Of a stretch of DNA of 64,000 nt, positions 1 through 8,233 are shown in pieces. Under the pieces are notes generated by a model that worked only from the letters and a program-made list of their open reading frames with translations, made no database searches and had not been told where the DNA came from. Position 1 is the stretch's first letter. Every line of letters starts with the position of its first letter. Origin of the DNA: JBBWZH01 sp035544115 (lineage in GTDB: Bacteria; Actinomycetota; Actinomycetes; Mycobacteriales; CADCTP01); contig OY970235.1 of NCBI GenBank assembly GCA_963714145.1, positions 6,944,001 through 7,008,000 on the forward strand, read 5' to 3'. Both the position numbers and the translations under genes were made by a program.

Positions 1-1185
1 GCCGGGGTGCCGTTCTTCTTCATCTCGGCGTCCGAGTTCATCGAGATGATCGTCGGCGTCGGCGCGTCCCGGGTGCGGGACCTGTTCGACACCGCGAAGA
101 AGGCCGCCCCGGCGATCATGTTCATCGACGAGCTGGACGCGATCGGCCGGACCCGCGGCGGGCTCAGCGTCGGCGGCGTGGACGAGCGGGAGCAGACGCT
201 CAACCAGATCCTCACCGAGATGGACGGCTTCACCGGCACCGAGGGCGTGGTCGTGCTGGCCGCCACGAACCGGCCGGAGATCCTGGACTCGGCGCTGCTG
301 CGGCCGGGCCGGTTCGACCGCCGGGTCGCGATCAGCCCGCCGGACCAGACCGGCCGGCGGATGATCCTGGAAGTGCACACCCGGCACGTCCCGCTCGGCC
401 CGGACGTCGACCTGGCCGCGCTGGCCGCGACCACCGTCGGCATGGTCGGCGCCGAGCTGCGCAACCTGGTCAACGAGGCGGCGCTGCTGACCGCCCGGCG
501 CGGCGAGTCGCAGCTGCGGATGGCCGAGTTCACCGACGCGCTGGAGAAGGTGGTGCTGGGCGCGCCGCGGTCGATCACGATGACCGCCGAGGAGAAGGAA
601 CGCACCGCTTACCACGAATCCGGGCACGCACTGCTGGGCATGCTCACCCCCGGCGCCGACCCGGTCCGGAAGATCTCCATCGTGCCGCGCGGGCACGCCC
701 TCGGCGTCACCCTGCAGAGCCCGGAGATCGACCGCTACAGCTATTCGGAGAAGTACCTGCGCGGCCGGATCGCCGGCGCCCTCGGCGGCCGGGCCGCCGA
801 AGAGATGATCTACGGCGAGGTCACCACCGGGGCCGAGTCCGACCTCGACCAGGTCAGCCGGATCGCCCGCCAGATGGTCGCCCGCTGGGGCATGTCCGAA
901 CGCATCGGCCCGATCACGGTGCTGCCCCCGGACGGCCAGGAGCAGCCCTTCGGCCTGGACGGCAACGGCCCCTCGCCGGCCACCCGCGAGCTGATCGACA
1001 GCGAGATCCGCAAGATCGTCGACGAGTGCTACGGCATCGCCGTGCAGACCCTGCACGAGCACCGCGACCAGCTCGACCGGCTGGCCCGGCGGCTGCTCGA
1101 CCGCGAGTCCCTGGACGCCGACGAGGCGTACACCATCGCCGGCATCCCGCGCACCGCCCGACCCGATCTGTCCACCGCGACCTGA
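1..1185 (+). CDS. ftsH: ATP-dependent zinc metalloprotease FtsH (3' part)
   Basis: Membrane-bound AAA+ protease that unfolds and degrades membrane and regulatory proteins. The reading frame is open from base 1, so the gene starts before the window: the N-terminal membrane segments and Walker A motif are missing. What is visible begins at the family block around VPFFFISASEFIEM, followed by Walker B (IMFIDELDAIG), the second region of homology (ATNRPEILDSALLRPGRFDR) and the zinc site HESGH, whose first His codon is at base 613. The protein ends about 180 residues after HESGH, as usual for FtsH. Actinomycetes often carry more than one ftsH, and SASEFIEMIVG here differs from the common SGSDFVEMFVG, so this may be a secondary copy. 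The upstream context cannot be seen. Confidence 0.95.
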   Translation, partial: AGVPFFFISASEFIEMIVGVGASRVRDLFDTAKKAAPAIMFIDELDAIGRTRGGLSVGGVDEREQTLNQILTEMDGFTGTEGVVVLAATNRPEILDSALLRPGRFDRRVAISPPDQTGRRMILEVHTRHVPLGPDVDLAALAATTVGMVGAELRNLVNEAALLTARRGESQLRMAEFTDALEKVVLGAPRSITMTAEEKERTAYHESGHALLGMLTPGADPVRKISIVPRGHALGVTLQSPEIDRYSYSEKYLRGRIAGALGGRAAEEMIYGEVTTGAESDLDQVSRIARQMVARWGMSERIGPITVLPPDGQEQPFGLDGNGPSPATRELIDSEIRKIVDECYGIAVQTLHEHRDQLDRLARRLLDRESLDADEAYTIAGIPRTARPDLSTAT

Positions 1186-1252
1186 GCCGCTGACCGGCCG
1201 GGGCACCGCGGCTGACGGGCCCGGGGACCTGAGCCGCTGACCGGCCGGGGCA
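1179..1252. repeat. 27-bp direct repeat spanning the ftsH stop codon
   Basis: Bases 1179-1205 and 1226-1252 are identical (27 of 27). The first copy contains the ftsH stop codon (TGA at 1183-1185); the second lies 47 bases downstream in the non-coding gap. It looks like a recent short tandem duplication. The rest of the gap to the ABC gene (1253-1356) shows no clear terminator. Confidence 0.8.
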
Positions 1253-1356
1253 GCCCGGCTGCGGGCTTCCCGAACTGCTCCCTGGGGGCAGCACCAGGGC
1301 CGGGAGGGCGGGCAGCGGGCCTGATCCGGGCACGTTTCACTGGTGTGCTGGTAGGC

Positions 1357-2097
1357 ATGGCAGACGCGGTCGCACTCGATGCGGTGACGAAGGTCTATGG
1401 CGGGCGGGCAGCGGCGGTACGGGCGCTGGACGGGGTCACGATCGCCTTCGGGTCGGGCACCTTCACGGCGGTGATGGGGCCGTCCGGGTCGGGGAAGTCG
1501 ACGCTGCTGCAATGCGCGGCGGGGCTGGACAAGCCGACCTCCGGTGAGGTGTTCCTGGCCGGGCAGAGCCTGCGCGGGCTGAGCGAGACCAAGCTGACGT
1601 TGCTGCGGCGGGGCCGGGTCGGGTTCGTGTTCCAGTCGTTCAACCTGCTGCCGTCGCTGACCGCGGAGCTGAACGTGGCGCTACCGCTGCGGCTCGCCGG
1701 CCAGCGACCGTCCAAACGGGACGTCCGCGCGGTGCTCAGCTCGGTCGGGCTGGCCGACCGGGCCCGGCACCGTCCGGCCGAGCTGTCCGGCGGGCAGCAG
1801 CAGCGGGTCGCGATCGCCCGCGCACTGGTGACCAAACCGGAGGTGCTGTTCGCGGACGAGCCGACCGGCGCGCTGGACTCCAGCACCGGCCGGGAGGTGC
1901 TCACCCTGATCCGCGGCCTGGTCGACCACAGTGGACAGACGGTCATCATGGTCACGCACGACCCGGTGACGGCCGCGTACGCCGACCGGGTGGTGTTCCT
2001 GGCCGACGGCGCGGTCGCGGACGAACTGCACGACCCGACCGCGCAGTCGGTGGCGGCCCGGATGACCGGCTTCGAGCTGGCCGGGGCACGGGCATGA
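1357..2097 (+). CDS. ABC transporter ATP-binding protein, MacB/LolD type
   Basis: ATPase subunit of an exporter-type ABC system of the MacB/FtsE/LolD class, which couples ATP hydrolysis to a FtsX-fold permease. The sequence shows Walker A (GPSGSGKST), the Q-loop (FVFQSFNLLPSLTAELNV), the ABC signature (LSGGQQQRVAIARAL), Walker B followed by Glu (FADEPTGALD) and the switch His (VTHDP). Length (246 aa) is normal. I prefer the ATG at 1357; an in-frame GTG at 1345 would add four residues. The stop overlaps the permease ATG by 4 bases, so the pair is translationally coupled. Substrate unknown. Confidence 0.95.
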   Translation: MADAVALDAVTKVYGGRAAAVRALDGVTIAFGSGTFTAVMGPSGSGKSTLLQCAAGLDKPTSGEVFLAGQSLRGLSETKLTLLRRGRVGFVFQSFNLLPSLTAELNVALPLRLAGQRPSKRDVRAVLSSVGLADRARHRPAELSGGQQQRVAIARALVTKPEVLFADEPTGALDSSTGREVLTLIRGLVDHSGQTVIMVTHDPVTAAYADRVVFLADGAVADELHDPTAQSVAARMTGFELAGARA

Positions 2098-4565
2098 TCG
2101 CGCTGGCCTGGCACACTGTACGGGCCCGCAAGGCCAGCCTGATCGGGACGTTCATCGCGCTCAGCCTGGGCGTCACGCTGCTGGCCGCGATGGCGCTCAC
2201 GCTGGCCAGCACGATCGGCCGGGACCACCCGGTGCGCTGGTTCGGCACCGCCGACGTGGTCGTGGCCGGCGCCGACTCGATCACCGTCCACTTCGGCAGC
2301 GGCGAGGACGCGGAGACCGAGACGGCCCGGACCGTGGAGTCCCGGGCAGTGCCGGTCGGCCTGGTCGATCGACTGTCCACACTGGACGCTTCGGTGCTGG
2401 TCGACTACGCCGGCCCGGCCAGCACCGCCGGCGCCCCGGGCGACACCGCACACCCGTGGTCGGCGGCGGCACTGCACCCGTACCGCTGGGTCGCCGGCGG
2501 CGCACCGCGCGGCCCGGACGATGTGGTGCTGACCGCGCCGACCACGCACCACCCCGGCGACCGGCTCACCCTGCACACCGCCGCCGGGCCGCGCCCGGTC
2601 ACGGTCAGCGGCGTGCTGGCGACCGACGCGCTGCCCGCGTTCTACCTGACCGATCAGACCGCCGCGGCGCTGGCCGGCGGGCGGGTGTCCGCCGTCGCGC
2701 TGATCGGAGCCGGCGACCTGGCGGCCCGGGTCCGGGCCGTCGTCGGCACCGAGCCGGTCCGGGTGCTGACCGGGGCACAGCGGCACGACGCCGAACCGGC
2801 CCCGGACGAGGACCAACTGGTCGGCGCGATCGCGCTGCTCGGCAGCACCGCGGGGGTGGCCGGCTTCGTCTCGGTCTTCGTCGTGGCCGGCACCTTCGGC
2901 TACGCGGTGGCCGCCCGGCGGCGCGAGTTCGGGCTGCTGCGGACGGCCGGCGCGACCCCGCGGCAGGTCCGCCGGCTGGTGCTGGGCGAGGCGGCGGTGG
3001 TCGGCGTGCTCGCCGGGCTGACCGGCGGCGCGCTGGCCACGCCGGTCGCGCAGGCGTTCGTCGGCTGGCTGACCCGGCACGACATCACCCCGGAGAGCTT
3101 CACCGCGCACTTCATCTTCTGGCCGGTGGCGGCGGCGTTCGGGGCCGGGCTGCTGGTCGCGGTCGGCGGCGCCTGGCTGGCGGCCCGCCGGGCCGCCCGG
3201 GTCCGGCCGGTGGAGGCGCTGCGCGCGGCGGCGGTGGACCGGCGGGCCATGACGGCCGGCCGCTGGCTGGTCGGGCTGCTCGCGCTCGCCGGTGCGGTAC
3301 CGCTGCTGTTGCTGATCACGCACGCGCACAGCACCGACATCGTGGTGCTGTTCCTGCCGATCACGATGCTGCTGGTGACCGCGTTCGGCATGCTCGCGCC
3401 GGTGCTCATCCCGCCGCTGGCCTGGCTGCTCACCGCCCCGCTGGCGCCGCTGGCCGGGCCGACCGGGCTGCTGGCCCGGCACAGCGCGCTGACCGCGGTG
3501 CGCCGGACCGCCGCCACCGCCGCCCCGGTGCTGGTCACCGTCGGGTTCGCCACCGCCAGCCTGACCGGCATCAACAGCCTGCTGCACACCGAGCAGGCGG
3601 CGATCCAGGCCCGGATCGTCGCGCCGGCCATCATCACGGCTGGCCCGGGCGGGCTGGCCGACTCGACCATCGCCGCGCTGCGCACCGCGCCCGGCGTGAC
3701 CGCCGCCGTGCCGGCCACCGACACCACCGTGTACCTGCCGCAGGGCGACGACGCGCCGGAGGACTGGTCAGCCAGGTACGTCCCCGGCCCGGACCTGGCC
3801 GGCGTGCTGGCACTGCCGGTCGTGGCCGGCGACCTGGCCGACCTGACCGGCACCGACACGGTCGCGCTGCCACCCGGCCGGTGGCACGTGGGCGACCGGG
3901 TGCACCTCTGGCTGGCCGACTCGACGCCGGCCGACCTGCGGGTGGTGGCCATCCTGGCCAGCCAGATCGACACCGAACAGACCGCGCTGCTGCCGGCCGG
4001 ACTGCGCGCCGCGCACACCGCGCATCCGGTGGCCGACACTGTCTACTTGCGACTGCAACCGGGCGCGCCACTGGCCCCGATCGCCGCGGTGGCCGCGACC
4101 GGTGGCGGCCAGGTCACGCCGACCGCCGACTTCCTCTCCGCGGAAAGCGAGGAGCAGGCCCGGCTCAACCGCAACGCGCTGATCGCCGTCCTCGGCATGG
4201 CGCTGGTCTACACCACGATCGCGATCGCGAACACGCTCGTCATGGCCACCCGCGACCGCGCCCCGGAGCTCGCCGCGCTCCGCCTCACCGGCGCCACCCG
4301 CCGCCAGATCCTGCGCTCCATCGGCGCCGAGGCCGCCCTGGTCGCCGCCATCGGCATCCTCCTCGCCGCCGGCGTCACCCTCACCGTCGCCTTCGGCGTC
4401 CGGCACGCGCTGGCGCACGCCGCCCCGGTCGTGCACGTCGCCATCCCCTGGTCCCTCGGCGCCGCCGCGAGCCTCATCTGCCTCACCGTCGCCCTGCTGG
4501 CCAGCCTGCTCCCCGCCACCACCCTCCTCCGCCACCGCCCCCTAGACCCAAAGCCGTGTAGTTAG
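2094..4565 (+). CDS. FtsX-like ABC transporter permease, 3' end replaced by IS element
   Basis: Permease partner of the preceding ATPase, 823 aa, with two FtsX-type membrane cores. An N-terminal helix and an extracytoplasmic domain precede a cluster of helices near residues 240-480; a second extracytoplasmic domain follows, and final helices carry the motif ELAALRLTGATRRQILRSIGAE. The ORF ends at a TAG that lies inside the left inverted repeat of an IS4-family element. Joining base 4548 directly to 6093 (removing the IS and one target copy) restores a C-terminus ...RPLDLAAVRE and a stop at 6110-6112. That ending is normal for this family, so the insertion swapped the last six residues for PKPCS. 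The protein may still work, since only the tail is changed. Confidence 0.92.
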   Translation: MIALAWHTVRARKASLIGTFIALSLGVTLLAAMALTLASTIGRDHPVRWFGTADVVVAGADSITVHFGSGEDAETETARTVESRAVPVGLVDRLSTLDASVLVDYAGPASTAGAPGDTAHPWSAAALHPYRWVAGGAPRGPDDVVLTAPTTHHPGDRLTLHTAAGPRPVTVSGVLATDALPAFYLTDQTAAALAGGRVSAVALIGAGDLAARVRAVVGTEPVRVLTGAQRHDAEPAPDEDQLVGAIALLGSTAGVAGFVSVFVVAGTFGYAVAARRREFGLLRTAGATPRQVRRLVLGEAAVVGVLAGLTGGALATPVAQAFVGWLTRHDITPESFTAHFIFWPVAAAFGAGLLVAVGGAWLAARRAARVRPVEALRAAAVDRRAMTAGRWLVGLLALAGAVPLLLLITHAHSTDIVVLFLPITMLLVTAFGMLAPVLIPPLAWLLTAPLAPLAGPTGLLARHSALTAVRRTAATAAPVLVTVGFATASLTGINSLLHTEQAAIQARIVAPAIITAGPGGLADSTIAALRTAPGVTAAVPATDTTVYLPQGDDAPEDWSARYVPGPDLAGVLALPVVAGDLADLTGTDTVALPPGRWHVGDRVHLWLADSTPADLRVVAILASQIDTEQTALLPAGLRAAHTAHPVADTVYLRLQPGAPLAPIAAVAATGGGQVTPTADFLSAESEEQARLNRNALIAVLGMALVYTTIAIANTLVMATRDRAPELAALRLTGATRRQILRSIGAEAALVAAIGILLAAGVTLTVAFGVRHALAHAAPVVHVAIPWSLGAAASLICLTVALLASLLPATTLLRHRPLDPKPCS

Positions 4566-4619
4566 CGGGGTTGCTGGTCTGTCAAGTGATCATGGTTGGC
4601 GTGTCGGTGCCGGTGATGG

Positions 4620-4681
4620 CAGCGGAGCTCCGGTAGGAGGGGTCGTCCTCACAAGACGTCCTCGTCCCTGGAGCTCCGCTG
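4620..4681. other. Hairpin inside IS, upstream of transposase start
   Basis: A perfect 12-bp inverted repeat CAGCGGAGCTCC / GGAGCTCCGCTG (4620-4631 and 4670-4681), 38-base loop, lies just upstream of the transposase GTG at 4706. In other IS elements (IS10/IS50) stem-loops at this place block translation from read-through transcripts; that role here is inference. Confidence 0.6.
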
Positions 4682-4705
4682 TCTGTTGAGTCTGTCATTT
4701 CGCGT

Positions 4706-6049
4706 GTGGTCAGGGTGGCTGGGGGGCGGTTCGCGCCGGGTCATCTGGGTGAGCTGACGCAGGTCGTGCCGTTCGAGATGGTCGATGCGGTGTTGGTGCA
4801 GACCGGCGGGGTGCAGAAGCGGGTGCGTGACCTGCCCGCGCGGGTGGTGGTGTATCTGCTGTTGGCGGCGGGGTTGTTCGCCGAGTGCGGCTACGGGCAG
4901 GTGTGGGCCCGGTTGGTCGCCGGGCTTGAGGGTCTGGACGTGGCCAGGCCGACCGCGGCTGGGTTGGCCGCGGCGCGCCGACGGTTGGGTGCCGGCCCGT
5001 TGCGTGCCTTGTTCGACCTGCTGCGCGGCCCGGCGGCGGGCGTTGCCACCGGGGGTGTGTGGTGGCGTGGGCTGCTGGTGTGTGCGGTCGACGGGACCAC
5101 GTTGTGCTGCCCGGACACGGCGGCGAACCTGGCGGTGTTTCGCCGCGGCGGTGGTCATCACGGCGGGACCGGGTATCCGATGGTCCGGCTGCTGGCGCTG
5201 GTCGGCTGCGGCACCCGCACCCGCACCCTCATCGACGCGACGTTCGGGCCAACCTCGGCCGGGGAGACGACCTACGCCCGGGACCTGCTGCGGTCGCTGC
5301 GGGCCGGGATGATCGTGCTGGCCGACCGCAACTTCGCCGCCCGGGACCTGATCGCCGCGATCACCGGCACCGGCGCGCAGGTGCTGGTCCGGGTGAAGAA
5401 CGGCCGGCGCTTACCGGTCTGCCGACGCCTGCCTGATGGCTCCTGGCTCTCGCGCATCGGCACGGTCGAGGTCCGGGTGATCCGCGCCGAGATCACGATC
5501 TCCACCAGCGCGGGACACCGGACCGGGACCTACCAACTGGTCACCACCATCCGCGACCCGGCCTGCCCGGCGGCCGAGATCATCCGGCTCTACCACGACC
5601 GATGGGAGATCGAGACCGCCTACCTGGAACTGAAACAGACCATCCTCGGCGGCCGCGTCCTGCGCGCCCGCACCCCGGCCGGCCTGGATCAGGAGATCTA
5701 CGCCCTGCTCGCGGCCTACCAGGCGCTGCGCACCGCGATCGCCGACGCCACCCTCACCCGGCCCGACGTCGACCCCGACCGCGCCAGCTTCACCATCGCC
5801 CTGAACGCCGCCCGCGACCAACTCATCCACGCAGCCGGGGTCATCGCCGACACCATCATCGACCTGGTCGGAACCATCGGCCGCCACGTCCTGGCCGCCC
5901 TCATGCCCGACCGGCGGCTGCGCGTCACCCCACGCGTGGTCAAACGCGCAATCTCCAACTACGCCGCCAAAACCGCCACCGGCCGCATCCACGGCCCCAG
6001 CTACAAAGCCACCATCAACATCGACATCCTCACCCCGACCGACCCTTGA
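4706..6049 (+). CDS. IS4-family DDE transposase
   Basis: 447-aa transposase filling the IS. The N-terminal ~75 residues match the IS4 transposase N-terminal domain (VPFEMVDAVLVQTG... RVRDLPARVVVYLLLA). The catalytic triad is readable: Asp129 (CAVDGTTL), Asp207 (VLADRNF) and Glu303 in the IS4 hallmark Y296-x2-R299-x3-E303-x6-K310. No frameshift or stop is seen, so the element may be active. The start is the GTG at 4706; a TTG at 4688 is an in-frame alternative. It reads in the same direction as the disrupted permease gene, so it could also be transcribed from that operon. Confidence 0.95.
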   Translation: MVRVAGGRFAPGHLGELTQVVPFEMVDAVLVQTGGVQKRVRDLPARVVVYLLLAAGLFAECGYGQVWARLVAGLEGLDVARPTAAGLAAARRRLGAGPLRALFDLLRGPAAGVATGGVWWRGLLVCAVDGTTLCCPDTAANLAVFRRGGGHHGGTGYPMVRLLALVGCGTRTRTLIDATFGPTSAGETTYARDLLRSLRAGMIVLADRNFAARDLIAAITGTGAQVLVRVKNGRRLPVCRRLPDGSWLSRIGTVEVRVIRAEITISTSAGHRTGTYQLVTTIRDPACPAAEIIRLYHDRWEIETAYLELKQTILGGRVLRARTPAGLDQEIYALLAAYQALRTAIADATLTRPDVDPDRASFTIALNAARDQLIHAAGVIADTIIDLVGTIGRHVLAALMPDRRLRVTPRVVKRAISNYAAKTATGRIHGPSYKATINIDILTPTDP

Positions 6050-6268
6050 CAACCCAACCCCCGGCCTAACTACACGGCATTGCCCCTAGACCTGGCCGCA
6101 GTCCGCGAGTAGCGGCCTCGCCCGCCGCCAGGTGCAGCGTGCGCAATCGCATGGTCAACGGCCGGACACCCCGGAGCGGCGGCCACCGCTTCGCCTATCC
6201 GACAAGGACAATCCCTACCGTCACGGAGCGAACACTATGCAGACCTGACCGGAAGGACCCTCACAGCC

Positions 6269-6874
6269 ATGTCGCCGGGCGCCGCGTATCGCGCCTCACC
6301 ATCATTGACTCGCTGGCGAACGATCGGCCAGGCGGAGATCGACGAACTGCTTGCCGCACATCACGCTATCGGCGGCACCGGCCCAGGCCGGCGAACGGCA
6401 ACCCGCCAGATCAACCACGCACTCGTCGTTCAACTGGCCTCGCAGTTCCAGCGCTTCTGCCGGGATCTGCACGGGCTCTGCGCGGACGTCGCCGTCGCCG
6501 CCGCGCCACCCCCGTATCGACCAGCGATGCATCTGGCCCTGACCGTCGCTCGGAAGCTCGACCGGCAGAACGCGACATCCGGAACGCTGGGCGACGACTT
6601 CGGCCGGTTCGGTCTGGCTTTCTGGCCGGCGGTCGACGCCCTCGGGGCCCAGTTCGCGGTCCGGCGCCGCCGGCTGGACCAGCTCAACGCATGGCGCAAC
6701 GCGATCGCGCATCAAGATTTCCGCCGGATCAACTCCGACCCGCTGGCCCGGGGCACTCGCCCCGACCTGCCCACATTCCGGATCTGGCGGAGCGCCACCG
6801 ACCAGCTGGCGGCCGGCATCGACCGTGCCATGCACGCCGCTCTGACCGACATCATTTGTGCCGCACCCTGGTAG
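6269..6874 (+). CDS. HEPN-domain protein, candidate ribonuclease/toxin
   Basis: A 201-aa protein without membrane segments. The key feature is R143-N-A-I-A-H148, the R-x4-H motif that forms the RNase active site in HEPN domains, in the second of two predicted long helices; the first helix is around residues 48-70 (INHALVVQLASQFQRFCRDL). Length and layout match RiboL-PSP/MAE-type HEPN proteins. The next gene starts 6 bases after the stop and encodes a small acidic protein, so a toxin-antitoxin or abortive-infection pair is possible (inference). It lies just behind an IS insertion, and its third codon positions are less GC-rich than the neighbours, which suggests horizontal acquisition. A GGAAGGA about 10 bases upstream supports the start. 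Confidence 0.7.
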   Translation: MSPGAAYRASPSLTRWRTIGQAEIDELLAAHHAIGGTGPGRRTATRQINHALVVQLASQFQRFCRDLHGLCADVAVAAAPPPYRPAMHLALTVARKLDRQNATSGTLGDDFGRFGLAFWPAVDALGAQFAVRRRRLDQLNAWRNAIAHQDFRRINSDPLARGTRPDLPTFRIWRSATDQLAAGIDRAMHAALTDIICAAPW

Positions 6875-6880
6875 GCAGTC

Positions 6881-7114
6881 GTGGAGGCCAGTACCGTCGT
6901 GATCGTGACCAGTGAGCATGTCTTCCGGGAGGGAGACCACGCTCTCTATCGCCTGGGCAACACGGACGTCGAAGTCGAGGTGATCGAGGAACGTGGTCCG
7001 ATCGGCATGAACGGACGCCGGCTGGTCCGCGTCCGGATGCCCGTTGTGGCCTCCGAGGCGGTCGAGTTCGAAATCGCCGAAGCGGAGCTTCTGCCGGTCG
7101 GCCACGCCGCTTAG
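6881..7114 (+). CDS. Small acidic protein, partner of HEPN gene
   Basis: A 77-aa protein starting with GTG, 6 bases after the HEPN gene, so surely co-transcribed. It is acidic (many Glu and Asp), has no membrane segment, and its alternation of beta-prone stretches (DHALYRLGN, VEVEVIEERG, RLVRVRMPVV, AVEFEIAEAELLPV) suggests a small beta fold. I do not recognise the family. Being small, acidic and coupled to a likely RNase, it could be an antitoxin or inhibitor, but gene order TA (toxin first) is less common. No DNA-binding motif seen. Confidence 0.6.
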   Translation: MEASTVVIVTSEHVFREGDHALYRLGNTDVEVEVIEERGPIGMNGRRLVRVRMPVVASEAVEFEIAEAELLPVGHAA

Positions 7115-7117
7115 CGG

Positions 7118-7134
7118 CAGGCCCGGCGGGCCTG
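7118..7134. terminator. Terminator-like hairpin between convergent genes
   Basis: CAGGCCC-ggc-GGGCCTG, a perfect 7-bp stem with a 3-base loop, placed 3 bases after the HEPN partner gene and just before the 3' end of the converging agmatinase gene. No U-tract, as is common in actinomycetes. Confidence 0.5.
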
Positions 7135-7141
7135 GCTGAGG

Positions 7142-8069
7142 TCAGCGGGGGATGCGGGCGAAGAGGGCCAGGAGTTCGTAGCCGGTGTTGGCGGCGGCGA
7201 GTGCGGTCAGGCCGGCGTGGTCGTGCGCGGGGCTGACCTCGATGATGTCGGCGCCGACGATCGGCAGGTCGCCGAGGCCGCGCAGGAGCAGCTTGTAGCT
7301 CGCGGGTGGTCAGGCCGCCGGGCTCGGGGCTGGCGGTGCCGGGGGCGTGTGCCGGGTCGAGCACGTCGATGTCGATCGAGAGGTAGATCGGCAGCGCGCC
7401 GACCCGCTCGCGGAGCCGGTCGATCGCCCGGTCCACCCCGTCCCGGGCGATGTCCTCGGCGCTGACCGTCGGGTAGCCGAGCTCGCGATCCTCGCTCAGC
7501 TCGGGGGTGTCGTACCGGGAACCGCGGCTGCCGACGTGCGCGGAACAGTTGCGGTCGAGCAGGCCCGCCTCGATCGCCGGGCGGAACGGGACGCCGTGGG
7601 TGTGCCGGGTGGCCATCGCGGTGTCCCAGGTGTCCAGGTGCGCGTCGAAGTGGATCAGCGCCAGCGGGCCGTGCCGCTGGTGCATCGCCCGCAGCAGCGG
7701 CGGCACGATCGTGTGGTCACCGCCGATCGCGATCAGCCGCTCGGCCCGGTCGAGAACCTGCCCGGCGGCCGCGCTGACCCGCTCGGCGTCGGGCGCGGCG
7801 ATGTCTCCGGCGTCGGCCGCCGGCTGCGGCGGCCACGGCTGCACGCCCGGCTGCGGATCGTCCGCCCGCAGCAGCCGGGACGCGGCCCGGACCGCCGCCG
7901 GCCCGAACCGCGCCCCCGGCCGGCGCGACGCCCCGGACTCCAGCGGTACCCCGAGCACCGCCGTCCCGACCCGCCCCACCTCCGGCAGCCGCGGCAGCCG
8001 CGCGAACGTCGCCGCCGCACCGTCCACTTCGGACGGATCGGCTGTCCACTCAGGATGGTGCTGGCTCAC
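7142..8069 (-). pseudogene. Agmatinase/arginase-family ureohydrolase, one frameshift
   Basis: Member of the Mn2+-dependent ureohydrolases (agmatinase, guanidinobutyrase and relatives) that release urea from guanidino compounds. Metal-binding motifs are present: GGDHT, HFDAHLDTWD and SIDIDVLDP. The frame breaks after GGLTTREL: one extra base near 7298 sends translation into a long Arg/Pro-rich false tail. Removing it restores YKLLLRGLGDLPIVGADIIE and the usual C-terminus, with a stop at 7142-7144 and a 308-aa protein of normal size. It may be a true lesion or a sequencing error. Start: two adjacent GTG codons (8072, 8069); GGAGGAG is better spaced for 8069. It diverges from the arsR-type gene. 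Confidence 0.85.
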
Positions 8070-8154
8070 CACGGCTCCTCCGCTCCGGCAGCGGCCGACA
8101 GCGTACGAGCGCCGGCTTGCGCCATCGGTGCCGCGCGCTGACGGCATCCGTCCT

Positions 8155-8168
8155 CAACCATGTGGTTG
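8155..8168. promoter_or_regulatory. Operator 1 of the ArsR-type repressor (predicted)
   Basis: CAACC-atgt-GGTTG, a 5-bp inverted repeat whose right arm overlaps the -35 box TTGACA (8166-8171). It has the same arms and spacing as operator 2, 47 bases downstream. Confidence 0.6.
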
Positions 8169-8194
8169 ACAACGGTTGCCGGTCAGCCTACGGT
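8166..8194 (+). promoter_or_regulatory. Sigma70-type promoter of the arsR/SRPBCC operon
   Basis: TTGACA (8166-8171), a 17-base spacer, and TACGGT (8189-8194). It reads toward the ArsR-type gene whose ATG is at 8234. Both boxes lie between two copies of the same palindrome, a layout that fits autorepression. Confidence 0.6.
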
Positions 8195-8201
8195 TCCTAA
8201 T

Positions 8202-8215
8202 CAACCGATCGGTTG
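8202..8215. promoter_or_regulatory. Operator 2 of the ArsR-type repressor (predicted)
   Basis: CAACC-gatc-GGTTG, a fully palindromic 14-bp site located just downstream of the -10 box, where bound repressor would block transcription start. Arms are identical to operator 1. Confidence 0.65.
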
Positions 8216-8233
8216 AGGAACGAGGAGCCGGAG

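Larger units (their letters stand above)
4549..6082 (+). mobile_element. IS4-family insertion sequence, 1534 bp
   Basis: A complete element. The ends are 17-bp inverted repeats with one mismatch (left CAAAGCCGTGTAGTTAG at 4549-4565; right complement CAATGCCGTGTAGTTAG at 6066-6082). It is flanked by 10-bp direct repeats CCCCTAGACC at 4539-4548 and 6083-6092. A 10-12 bp target duplication and a single DDE transposase with the YREK signature fit the IS4 family. Identical target copies and an intact transposase suggest a recent insertion. Confidence 0.93.

Noticed and set aside
1395..3587. 730-aa open frame on the minus strand opposite the ABC genes
   Set aside because: High-GC shadow: composition is Arg/Gly/Gln-rich without motifs, while the plus strand has complete ABC transporter motifs.
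2456..4561. 701-aa open frame on the plus strand within the permease gene
   Set aside because: Off-frame shadow rich in Arg, Ala and Gly; the permease in the other frame has proper membrane helices.
6139..6915. 258-aa plus-strand frame overlapping the HEPN gene
   Set aside because: Arg/Pro-rich shadow in another frame; the HEPN frame has a motif, a ribosome binding site and a linked partner gene.
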